From Parapristionchus giblindavisi (Eukaryota; Nematoda; Chromadorea; Rhabditida; Diplogasteridae): a DNA stretch of 64,000 bases. Below the pieces are notes generated by a model that saw only the letters and a program-made list of their open reading frames with translations, did no database searches and had not been told where the DNA came from. How positions within the stretch are numbered: position 1 is the first letter of the stretch; each line of letters starts with the position of its first letter. Below, piece after piece: positions 28,201 through 40,900 of this stretch. The stretch is taken from NCBI GenBank assembly GCA_943737045.1, contig CALSFV010000075.1, forward strand, positions 248,001-312,000. Reading direction: 5' to 3'. The position numbers and the translations under genes were made by a program.

Positions 28201-28893
28201 ATGATAAAAAAATTAAAATTGTTCATTTTCAGCCAACATCAAGCCGCAGATCACAAAGTCGCTCAAGGATGCTATGGTCTCACGAAAGAGCACCATGAGA
28301 CTGGAGTGTCATGCTATGGCGGAACCAGCTGCAGAATACGTATGGTACAAGGACGGTGTTGAGGTCAGCAGTATCTACTTTTTTTGCAATGTCCAAAGTA
28401 TCAAAACAATCTATAATGTTTTTGACGGTTTATCATCATTTGCTGAAACCTATCTCGTGCAGGTTATCCCACAAGACGACAACACCGAGATCATCACCGA
28501 AGGTTTCATGAGTGCACTCATCGTTCACAGGACGTCTGCTGCTGATGAAGGAGAGTACAAATGCGAAGTGAGTGATACTTTAGATATTGACCTTGCAAAA
28601 TATTTCTTCGTTTTACCTGCCATGAGCAAGGCGATTACACTAGTACATTTTATACGGACAATAATCAAGTTATCCAGTAATGAGAGATCTTGATAGATTA
28701 CTAAAAATATCTCAAAAAAGGGGAAAATCTGTCAAATTTCGTATATGGCGTATAGGATCATGTTCAAGTAGCAAATCGCGTTATCCAATCACAATCTAAC
28801 AGATATTCCCAATCTAACAGATATTATTACAGATACAGACTATCTAACAGATATTCCCAATCCCATCCCCGATGCGTTCATTTGAAAGAATAA

Positions 28894-28924
<31 letters not shown>

Positions 28925-31900
28925 CCAGGTTATCAATGCCATAGGAACCACCACAACATCTGCCAGGATCGAGATCACTGAGGTAACTACACTAAACCTT
29001 GCTCTTTTAGCAGATTTTCGCGTTTCAATATAAATTTCTCATTCAGGTCCGAGCCCACTTCACCTCATCGTTCCCTGAATTCCAAGAAGTCGACGAAGGA
29101 AAGACAGTCACGCTCATATGTGAATTATCCGATCCCGATGCTTCCGTCAGATGGTTCAAGGTACGATTCGGTCCTAAAACTTCAAAGATCAAAGACCATT
29201 CAGGACGGTCGTCGTATCGTCATTGATCATCACGTAATCGTAAAGAAGGACGGATCGGAGAGGATTCTGGTCATCGATAATGTGAATGGGGATGATGGAG
29301 GAGTGTACAAGGCTGAGACGACGGATGGAAGATCGAAGACCGAAGGAGAAGTTGTTGTGAAGGAGGCTGAGGTCAGATGAGTTTCATGGTTTACTTAATC
29401 TCGTTATGAAATGCAAGGGTCAATTCAACGAAATTGTAGTCATTGATATTACACAGACAGCTATCTGAGGCCATATCCATAAACGCCGACAAACGTGACG
29501 TCACAAGCGTAGGGGGAGGATCTCTAGCAAACCCCTCTGCCTACGCTTGTGACGTCACGTTTGCCGGCAAACAGTTTGCGTTCAAGGATATGTTCCTATA
29601 TAGGTATCGTTATGTACGTACGACATAGAGCTGAATGATGAATTGATTTTCAAAACAAAATTCAAGAAACAAATAAAAATTGAACAAATTCTTTGCAGCC
29701 CCGAATCGTGATTGGTCCTCAAGACAAGGTCGTGACTGCCTTCGGAGAGAATCTCATCTTCCATTGCGAGACGAATCGACCATGCAGAGTCGTCAAGTGG
29801 TTCAAGGTATAGTTTCTTACAATATGATTTCCATATTCCAATCCGTTGTGTGCTATGTTGTTAGATATAAAAAATAACATAATATACATTAGTAAGTATT
29901 CGAAATTTCATGTTAAAAAATAATTGTGCATTAGGAAAAAGTGTATTACACAATACATGTATTGGTTTGATACATTTAGCACTTTTGTGCAGATAGCACT
30001 CGTCTTACGCCATATGTAATACACTTTTCCCTGTGTGATAAATCCACCATAATATTTTAAATATTATTTATAATAAATATTATTCCAGAACGACACCGAG
30101 ATCTGGCCGACCACTGGCAAGTACTACATGAGCGTCGAAGGTTGCACGGCCACCCTTGAGATCAAATCAGCCGATGCCAACGATGAGGGAGAGATCTACG
30201 CAGAAATATCCGACAAAGAACGCTCCGCTCCAGCTAAGGTAGTGTAGTGGTAAATGTTTAGAATCGTCGCCCGCGCCACGCAAGTTCGATTCCATCCATG
30301 TCGTTTAACTTTTGCAAAAAAATCATTGCAGCTCACACTATTCGTGCCACCTACCATCGAGCTCGAGAAGATCTACGCTGCGGCCGGAGAGGTGATCAAC
30401 TGAATGAATTGGTTAAAATTGTTAAACAATGCCATTTAGGTTGTCTGTCATGCTGGCAAGGACCTCGACTTCGTCGTTCGTTTCGAGGGACACCCTGCGC
30501 CTGAGGTAATCATGAACGAAAAATAATAAAATAGAATATAGTCAAGGAGCGAATATTTAAAATGCTGATGAAAATATGCATTAGTCAAGGGATTAGACAA
30601 AAATTAACTGTATTTTTTAATATTTGGTGTAGATGTTATTCAACTTGAGGCCAAAAGCATCTCTGTTCATAACATCTGAAGGATTTCACAGATTAATTCG
30701 ATATAGTCAAAATCATCAATCTATTTATTTATTTATTTATTTATTTCTTTATTCCATCAAATATAATAGTATAATATAATAGCATAAATATAATATAATA
30801 TCTATGTAATTTATTTATCTATTATGTGCAGTGTTTTCTTGTAAGACGCATAAAAATATATATAGGTCAAACTGATGCTGAATGGCGAATCGATGGCTCA
30901 CCGTGCGCGTATCGAGAACTACGATGACTCTGTGTCCATTCGAGTAAAGGACCTGAAGAGAGCCGACTGTGGAGACCTCAAGGTAGGTGTTGCAAATTGT
31001 TCTCTTGTATTTGAAAGTCAAAGCGACCGCTCAACATAAAAAACTCCCTCAATTACAATGGTCTTTCGCTTGTCTGGCTATCAAGGAAAAATTGCTTGAA
31101 CCAGAATACTGTGGTTGTTGGCTGATCACAATTTTCATGCGATCGCAAAGACTCGATGTATTGTCCAAAAACACAATAAGTACGAGTTACAGTTTAAAAA
31201 AAAGATTATTTACATTCAGGTCCTCGCTTCCAACTCTGCTGGTTCAATCACAAAAGAAATTCATCTTTCCGTTGTTGACGTTCCCAATCCACCAACCGGT
31301 GTGCGCATCCTTGAGACCACATCGAGCAGTGTCAGAGTTGCATGGGAGGTAAGGAAATCTTTTAAAACTTTTCTTTCTTTAAAAAACTGGTATTTTTCTC
31401 TATTTAAATGTTACTAATACTAATCATTATTGCAAAAGATCAATAAATTGTTGTTCTAGGCTCCTGATGATCCAAATGGCTCTCCTGTCACTGGCTACGT
31501 CATTGAGAGGAAGAGTGCGGAGACGAACCGATGGAGAACTGTAAGTAAATTTATTCGAACAATCGTTTCGAGCCTCTTCCATATCACTCCATGCAATTAG
31601 TTTGCACATTCACCAATGACACAATGTTTATACGCTTTGATTTAAATTTTTTTTTAACTGATTAAGCAATTTGCAGTTAATCTCTTCTTTAATGTTTTCA
31701 ATCAATACATATTATGAGCTAATATCTTCTCGTTTTTGATCCGGCTTAGAGACGATAAATATATTTGTATTATTAAAAGTCACGATAAATGCAATGATGG
31801 AAGTATTTTCTAGGTCGGCAAGACTCGTGCTCGTACCACCACATTCGAGTGCGACGACCTCTTCTCAAAGGAGGTACTCTATAACTCTTCGTCTCTCTTT

Positions 31901-34900
31901 ATTCAAATTTAAATTTGTTTATCATACATCATAAAGATATTTCATCAAGAAAATTACGATGACGAAATATATTAACACAATTCATAAAAAACAATTCAAG
32001 GTGTATTCCTTCCGCGTCTGCGCCATCAACGACGTTGGTCAAGGACAACCATCTGAAGTAGTTGATGTCGTCACCGAGACCAGCAGTGACGATGAGGTAG
32101 CTTGTTTTTTAACAAACTTGCAATATTAAAAACAGATCATTACGGCTACATTGACTTACCTTGATATATTATGCATTACAATGAGAATACTTTGTTGTCT
32201 AGCAAAAGAATGCGAAATAATCCTTTCCAGTCCATCATCGCTGATATCATTCCGCAACTGCCCATCGCTCTCGCACCACCAGAGAAACCAGATGCAGTTG
32301 TAAGTCTTCGAGCATTCACACATGGCTACCGAGCTAATTTTACTCTCCGCTCTGGCAATACTCTCTCGTAAGCAAAGAAAGCGAGAGAGCAGTGTCAGTG
32401 CTGAGATTTTGAAGCTAGCTCGGGTGACTTTAATTCGTTTTATGACACTTTTTGAACCTATGAGTTCTAGTATTCAACATTAATAAATCTGTATCATATT
32501 GAATATTCAGGTCTGCGATGGAAAAGTTACTCTGAACTGGATCGGCGTTACGGACGCTATGGAGTACACGATCGAGAGAAGAGGAGAGAAGGAAGAGGTA
32601 AGAATAACACATTTTAAAATACTAAAATGCGCACCCCAAGCTAATTTCACTCTCCCCTTTTGAAACACTCACTCGTAGACAAAGAAAACGAGAGGGTGTT
32701 GCCAGATATGACTGTTTCAAATTTTCTCGTGGAATGGCAACCAGTATGCCGCTGTTAATGAATTGAAATGGTTGACCCTGAAAACTGAAAGTCCAAACTC
32801 ATAAACACCCATTTAAGGTCTGGCTCAAGATCGCCACCTCCGACGTCGACACTTATATCGATCGTAGTATTGTCGAGAGCAAGCGGTAACTATATTCATT
32901 GCTTATCGGATTTACCACTCCATTTCTCCTTCAAACAAGGCGGCAATAGAACGTTTGAGAATTAACCTTGGCTCTTTCAGATACGCCTATCGCATCACAG
33001 CCACGACTACTTTCCGGTCATCTCGACCTTCTGTTCCTTCTGATTTCGTCATGGTCACTGTCGATGAGGAGGTCATGGAACGAAGGAAGTCCATCGATAT
33101 GAGAATGAACGGAGAGACGGAAGAAACCCCATCTGTCATCGATCTGGATGAGAAAGAACCTGAATCGCTCAAGGACGAAGCTGTCTCAAATGGTGTTATG
33201 GTTGATGATGCCACCCCTAATATCGAAGAACCGGAGAAGAAGAAGAAAGTTGTTAAGAAGAAGAAGGAGAAATCGGAGTCTGTAGCGTCGGTGGGACCCA
33301 TGGAAGAAGAGAAGAAGGTCGCTGAGGCCGAAGGAGCTAAGAAGAAGGCTGACGACGCAGCAGAGATTGCGAAGGCAAAGGCCGAAGAGCAGGCTGCTGC
33401 AAAGAAACAGGCCGATGAAGAAGCGGCGGCGGCGAAGAAGAAGGTCGAAGAGGCCACTACAGCAAAGATGAAAGCCGATGAGGCTGCTGCGAAGAAGAAG
33501 ACCGATGTGAAGGCCAAGAAGGAAGCTGAGGCGGCAGCTGCGGCCTTGAAGAAGGTTGAGGAAGAAGCGGTGTCTGCGAAGTCGAAGGCAGAGGAAGCCG
33601 CTGCAACCAAGACTAAGGCAGATGAGGAAGCACTTGCTGCAAGGAAGAAGGCCGAAGATGAAGCTAAGATCGATGATGAGGCATTGGCCGCCAAGAAACC
33701 AAAGGATCAGGAATCTGCCACGAAGAAGAAGACGGATGCTAAGAAGAAAGCCGATGAAGAATCTGCGGCTGCTGCCAAGAAAGCGGAGGAAGAAGCCACG
33801 GCCAAAAAACGAGCTGATGATGAAGCTGCTGCTGCAAAGAAGAAGGCTGAAGAGGCTGCCGAAGAGAAAAAGAAGGCTGATGAAGCTGCAGCGAAGAAGA
33901 AGAACGATGTTGCTGCCAAAAAGAAAGCTGAAGAGGCCGCAGCTGCATTGAAAAAGGCTGAAGGTGAAGCCGATGCTGCAAAGTTAAAGGCTGAGGAAGC
34001 AGCAGTAGCCAAAAAGAAGGCTGATGAGGAGGCTGCAAAGAAGAAGGCTGAAGTTGATACCAAGAAGAAAACTGAAGATGAAGCTGCTGCAAAGAAGAAG
34101 GCTGCTGAAAATGAGGCTGCTGCAAAGAAGAAAGCAGATGAGGAGGCTGCAGAAGCTAAGAAAAAGGTCGACGAGGCAACTGCAGCAAAGAAGAAAGCTG
34201 ATGAAGCCGCCGCAAAGAAGAAGACCGATCTGAAGGCTAAAAAGCAAGCAGAAGAGGCTGCTGCTGCACTGAAGTTAGCTGAAGAAGAAGCTGCTGCAGC
34301 AACTTTGAAGGCACAAGAGGCTGAGTTGGCTAAGAAGAAGGCCGATGATGAAGCTCTAGCCGCTAAGAAGAAGGCTGAAGACGATGCTGCATCTGCTGCA
34401 AAGAAGAAGTCCGAAGTTGTCGATGAGGAGAAGAAGAAGGAAGTTACCAAGGACGGAACTGAAGCACCTAAGAAGAAGAAGATCGTGAAGAAGAAGACTG
34501 ACAAGTCGGAGAGTTCCATCTCCGATCTGTCCTCTGTCTCCGATAAAATGGACGAGGATGAGGTGCTCAAAGTAGAAGATGATAAGAAGAAGGCCCAGGA
34601 CGGAAAGAAGAAGCCCGAAGCCGATTCTAAGAATAAGACAGAGGATGAAGCTGCTGCAAAGAAGAAGGCAGAAGATGAAGCTGCTGCAAAGAAGAAGGAT
34701 GAAGATGAAGCTGCTGCTAAGAAGAAGACAGAAGATGAAGCTGCTGCAAAGAAGAAGGCTGAAGATGAGGCTGCTGCAAAGAAGAAGAAGGTCGACAAGA
34801 AGACCGCCGTCCTTGAAGCAAAGGCAGACCAAGCAGAAGTTACTCTACAACTCGGAGAGAGCGGAGATGTAATATTTTTGCAACTTGTCTTGTGAGAAAA

Positions 34901-37900
34901 AATGTAAATGTTATTTTTGCAGATTTCGGTTTCTCTAAACGGTGCTTCGACTTCTGCCGACTGTAGCTGGACCAAAGATGGTCGACCTCTTGATGTACGT
35001 TTGAGAATACAAAATTGGATTACATGACTGCTTCTGATAACAGAATCGTAGAGCTCTCGTATCCATATTAAAGTTCATTTGGATCTTTAAGATATTCAGT
35101 ATATACAAAATGTTCGATTAAATAAAATGATATTTCCAGGCTCGTGCCAAGGTCACGTCATCGTCAACCTCGAGCGTTGTTCATCTGTCATCAGTAGCTG
35201 AATCCGACGCTGGCGACTATCTCTGCACTGTCAGAGATGCAGAAGGCGCCACAGCATCGGCCACTGTTAGAGTCAATGTTACCGGTACGTGTTTTAATGA
35301 AACAGTACCGTTTTTGAATAATATCTTTCAGCTTGATTTGTTTTTATCCAGAAAAAAACCAGAAATGGTATTTGCTGCTAACGTGACAGTATAATAATTG
35401 TTCAAGTCCTCATTGCAGACAAACCATCAGGCGAAGCGGAAGTATCAGTGGTAGAAGTGAAGGAGGGAGAACCTGTTCAACTCTATGCCACCGTCAATGG
35501 ATTGCCTCCACCCGAGTGCAAATGGTTCAAGGATGGAGTAGAGATCAAGGTACATTTTTTCACCATCCCATCTTCTTTACTTTACTTTCGTAAATGTGCA
35601 TATTAAATTTTGAAATTTATTCAATATTTGAATTCAGGCTGACAAAATCCATTCCACGTGTGTTCGCGCCGGTCAAGCATCACTATCAATGAAGAAGGTT
35701 GGTCTTTGATCGTTGATCGTTGATCTAGCTATTCAAATACATATTTGTAGGCCACCTCCGAGATGGCGGGAGACTACCAACTTGCGCTAAAGAACAAGCA
35801 CGGTGAATGTACAGTCGCACTCAAACTCAAAGTAAAGGGTAAGTCATCTTCTTATCATAGCTTATGTCATACTTCATTAGTTATGCATACAGTGGATATA
35901 GCGATCATATCCATGTATTAAAAAAACGTATATGAATTCGTCTCTTATTAATCTTCTGCGATGGCCAGTTGTATGTAAGTTTCAAACCAAATAGAAGAAT
36001 GTGAAAAACACTTTCATTTTGATCTTGATGTATTTGTCGATATAGCCAATATTACACAGTATTCTGGTCCAAGCCATTTTTCTTCGAAAGCAAGACAAAG
36101 GAGAGACCATTGTATTCGAGAGAGTTTGTATGTTGAGCGGTCGTTCTTGCTTTGAAAGTCATGAGAACGCTGTGATTATGCGTACTCTCATATTCATTGA
36201 ACTCTTAACCCGTTTCAGGAGCTCCCTCTGCCCCAGTGGGTCCTTTATCCGTCTCTTCCACTTCTTCTGCAGTCAATCTCTCATGGAATGCTCCAGAGAG
36301 TGATGGAGGATCTCCCGTTCTCGGTTACTGTATCGAGAAGCGAGACCCGAAGAGAGCTACTTGGAGCTTCGTTCAGAGAACCACGGATACGGTATGTTGA
36401 TTTGTCTGTTAAAAATTGGCTTCATCTTGTTTGGGACAATGAAATCTATCGTGGGAACGAGAAAGAGGATTTTTATGATCAAAGCGCAACTGAAAATCCT
36501 TGCATCTTTTGAAAGCTTCGTAAATTCTCTTTTTTTAACTCATGAAATGAATCTTATAGCTTCACTTATTTCTTTTTTTCAGGAAGTCGCCATAACAGGT
36601 CTTCCGGAGGGCTCTTCCTTCCTTTTCCGTGTTGCTGCAGAAAATGCCATGGGTACAGGAGCCACGCTCGATACGACTGAACCTATCGGACTGAAGAAAC
36701 CGAAGAGTGCGTTATTGTCATTTGTTTGCTTACGAAGAAATTAAATCTCATAATCGGAAGATAATTTTTAGTGTTTTTTTTTTTAATTTAAAAAATTGCA
36801 AAATTCGCAAGGTATTATAGAGATGATGATCCATGTTTTGTTATCCAGGTGTTCCCAAGAAGGCCCCAGGAAAGCCAAAGTCAACCGGATCAACCAAGGA
36901 ATCAATCACCATCGAATGGGAGGAAGTGACTGAAGAAGAAGAGATTGAATACATCATTGAGATCAAAGAGGTCAGTCCAGAGATCAAAGATCAAAGATCA
37001 AAGACCAACGATATTTCAGACCAAATCCAAACGATGGTCACAAATAGCAAAGGGTGTCAAAGAAGCGCACTTCACCGCCACTGGATTGAAGGTACTGTAA
37101 TATGACCGAGATCAAAGATCAAAGATCAACATTCAGGATGGTGTCGAGTACCAGTTCCGCGTTACCGCAAGCAACGAGGCTGGCGCAGGACCTGTCGGAG
37201 AGCCCAGTGACGTCATCAAATGCGAACAGAAGACTGGTAATTACACTTTTAAAATATAGTTTGGTTATCATAATAAAAATAGTACTTTACTTTAGATAAT
37301 GATTTTTGAGTTATTTTACGTTAGCTTTGCCTTAAAGGGAGCATAACCTCTCTCACTTGTCTCTTCATTGCGCACACTATTTCTATGTTCTCTCGCAACG
37401 AGAGAGAATAGACCATTGAGTGAGGTTACTTTCCCTTCAAAAAATTCAGAAGCCGCTCCACCCAAGTTCACCTCGACCCCAGCGGACACTGTCGGCATTG
37501 AGAAGTCGAAGGTGAAGATGACCGTCGACTTCGAGGGATCGCCCGCTCCTGAAGTCAAATGGATGAGAGGACGAAAGGTATGCAAACATCTTAGGAATGA
37601 AAACGGGATTGATGATTCATTCAATTCTTCATCAATGAACATTTTAATTAAAATTAGAATACATATAGCGAATTTTGGTTAACTACGAGTTTCGAATTTA
37701 TTATACTCATTTCTAATCGGGAATGAGTATGGTGTTGACAAATAACAAAATATCCGGTGAATACAGGAAATCTTCTCTGGCAAACGTCAATGGATCGAAA
37801 CTACTGCAAATTCGTCGTCGCTTACTGTAGGAGAAATGAGAGAAGATGACGAGGGAGCGATTACGGTGATTTTTGGAACAAAGTTTTAAATTAAAAATTT

Positions 37901-40900
37901 TTAAAAATAGAGATTGATAGATGAGATCAAAACTGAGACAAAGCCATTAGCTCAACACAATTCCTACGAAAGACCAAAAAGCAATCGGGTGATTTAAAGC
38001 GACTCCCCGAGCTATTATAGCACGCTCTGGTCACTCTTGTTTTCTTTGTCGACAGTAGAGTATTGCTGGGTGTGGATATCAATATTGCATTTAGATCAAC
38101 GTCTCTAACTCGTCCGGAACTATCTCGCACACCTTCAATCTCATTATGGATGCCCCTCCACAGATCAACAAGAACGATAGGTAGAATGATATTTATATTT
38201 ATTTTATTTTTATTTATTTATAAATATTCCTATTTTGACGGTCGCTCTCGATTACCGAAGAATCAGAATATTTCGATCGATAATTTGTTACAAACACACT
38301 TTTCCCAATGATAACCATTCAGATACAACTCACCGCAACTATTCGATAAGGGAGAAGAGGTCAAACTGCGTCTGTCCTTCACTGGTATGCACTGCTGCTT
38401 GGCTTTCGATTATTGCATTCTAACATGGTTGGAGTGAATTCTAAAGGTGGTATAGTGACTCTGACACCTGATAAAAGGTGAAAAAAGAGGCTCTCATTCT
38501 CTGCTCTCTCTTTGCCACATAGAAAAAGTCTTACGACTAAAACGAGTAGACCCCTGTACTACACAGTAAAAGACCTGCGGCGTTTTTAGGTGTCAATTTT
38601 TCTTTTTTTCGGTTCAAACATTTTCTCTGTGTGCAGATGGACGCGAGAGAGCGTGAGAAATGAGGAGAGTCTTTCTTTTCGCGATCTTTGATTTGGTCAA
38701 CAACAAGCCAGAGTCATTATGCGTTCTCTAGAGAATATTACTAATGCAAATTGCTATTACTAATGCTAACCACCGGAAGTACTCGCGCGTTTTGCGCGTT
38801 TTCGCCAAATACATTTTCATTGTTTTTCCTCATGGACTCAATTCTCTGTCTAATACCTTAGTCATTTCAACGATTTATTCATTCCAAACAAACTTAATCA
38901 AAGAAAAAGAGACAGAAAAGTGCGGTGAGAAGACTCGGAGGAAAGGACGGAGAATATTCTTTGAGCGTTGGTGTGAGTTTGAAGGCCTGAAATCGCGCTA
39001 ATTCTATTTCAAAAAATAAACTAAAATCGAGCAGAGCCCTTACTAACTGTGTCATGGAAACGGTGAAAGATAGGTTTAACGTGATTTCATCTGATTTAGT
39101 TAGGAGAAAACATCATAGATCGTTAAATACATTAAACCGGAAAGTGAGTTAAGGCAGATTGAACCAATATTATTATGGGGCATCTGGAGGATGAATCACA
39201 AGAGCACATTCGTTGCAGGGGAAACCACTTAGCGCTTAGGTCCTAAGTGTGAATAAGTCACTAAAGTGTACTTACGCTAAGTCTTTAGGGATAAGAGGTC
39301 GTTGGCGCGCGTTTGTGAAGAAGGAGGAAACTCAAAAAGATGGCTGGCTCTTTATTGATTTGAAAACGAGAGATTGATATGTGCAACTGAAAATGATGAT
39401 AGACAGATTACGGTAGCAAGCGATCCCTACGGGACCAAAACACACATAAACGAACGAATCAATAAAAAATAATCAATAATGTTCATCCAGCGCAAACGAT
39501 ATTGGAAGTGATTGATTTCATACGAAATATTCCCGCATATAATTTATGATAAAGGGGGCGAAAGTCTTCTCAAATATGGAAGAAAAACTTGAACAGAGAT
39601 AGTCTAGAGAGCATGTAAAGTGAAGATACGATTAGAGAAAGAAAGTGAGGGAATCTAGTAGAGAGAGTGTGGGAAAATGAGAGAGATGGAGTATATCACG
39701 AGAAATCTTCTCCATTTCCCTGTAGCATCGATTGCAGCGCGAGCTCATTCCTGCTTTCTTCCATCTTTTGCTGTTCCGCTGTCTGTTCATCTTGCGCCAC
39801 CTACAAGGGCATAGTATCGCATTGAACATTAAAGTGAGCGTAACCTCACTCAATGGTCTCTTCATTGCGCACACTATTTCTCTGTTCTCTAAAAACGAGA
39901 GTGCGTAGAGCATTGAAGAGATCATTGACAAAGGTTTTAATAAAGGGGGTGGACGAAGTCCTCTGTGCCCAGACAATTAGGCCTACCTTGATGAAGTTGT
40001 CGACGATGATCGTAATGGGCAGGGCGAGCACGAGTACTCCGCACATGATTGCAGCCGATGCGATGATCTTGCCCACTGCGAATATAGTCAAATAGTCTTA
40101 CAAACCAAAATCCTATACATGTACATAGCTTGTACATTATAACTCATTTATTTATTTATTTATTCCATCAAATGTAATGATAAGAGGTGATATGTATAAG
40201 CACAGAAGAGGGATGGATGGATTTCCGTGGCATAAGGCGATTTCGGTTTTGGCTCATAATACGTATTTTTTGGCTTTCTGTGAGAACGCAACTCGAGTAT
40301 CTTTCTAGTTAGCTGATGATGTATATTGGTGTATAATCAATCAATTGCGTTCCATTTCTCTCTCGCAAGCACTCCAACTAATACACTTCATTTCTGTTTG
40401 CGCTCTACTCGAGGAGAGAGAGAAGGGATGGGAAGCGCGCATGCCATCATCAGTACCATTGTCTTGTCACAGAAAAACGCGCTGTCCGTTAGGGCAGGAA
40501 CTAAGTAAGGTTAAGATCATCAAACTTGACTTAGTAAGGTCATAAGTCCACAGATTTAACAAGTTAAGGTCATAAGTCACAGTCACTTACTAGTCGTCGC
40601 CGGCACAGCATCTCCATAGCCCACCGTGGTCATGGTCACTATACACCTGGAAAGGGAATGACTTAGCTCTGACTTAGCTCCAACTTAGCGACTTATGATG
40701 TACTTAACAGGGACTTAGCTAAGCTATTAGGGACTAAGGATTAGCTACATACCACCAATACGCTGCTGGTATAGACGTGAACGGCGTTCCGTCCTCGTCC
40801 TTCTCGAGGAAGTAGATCATCGTCGAGAAGAACACCACTCCCGTCAGCAAGACTGAAGAGTGGGGAATCATTAACCAGTTATAGTTACCCATGGTTAACC

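Noticed and set aside
29489..29550. Paired TGACGTCA sites as CRE-type regulatory elements
   Set aside because: They are the two arms of one palindromic element within an intron, so the pairing is better explained by the inverted repeat.
33707..34975. 422-residue antisense ORF
   Set aside because: Shadow of titin exon 59 through biased codons (AAG, GCT, GAT).
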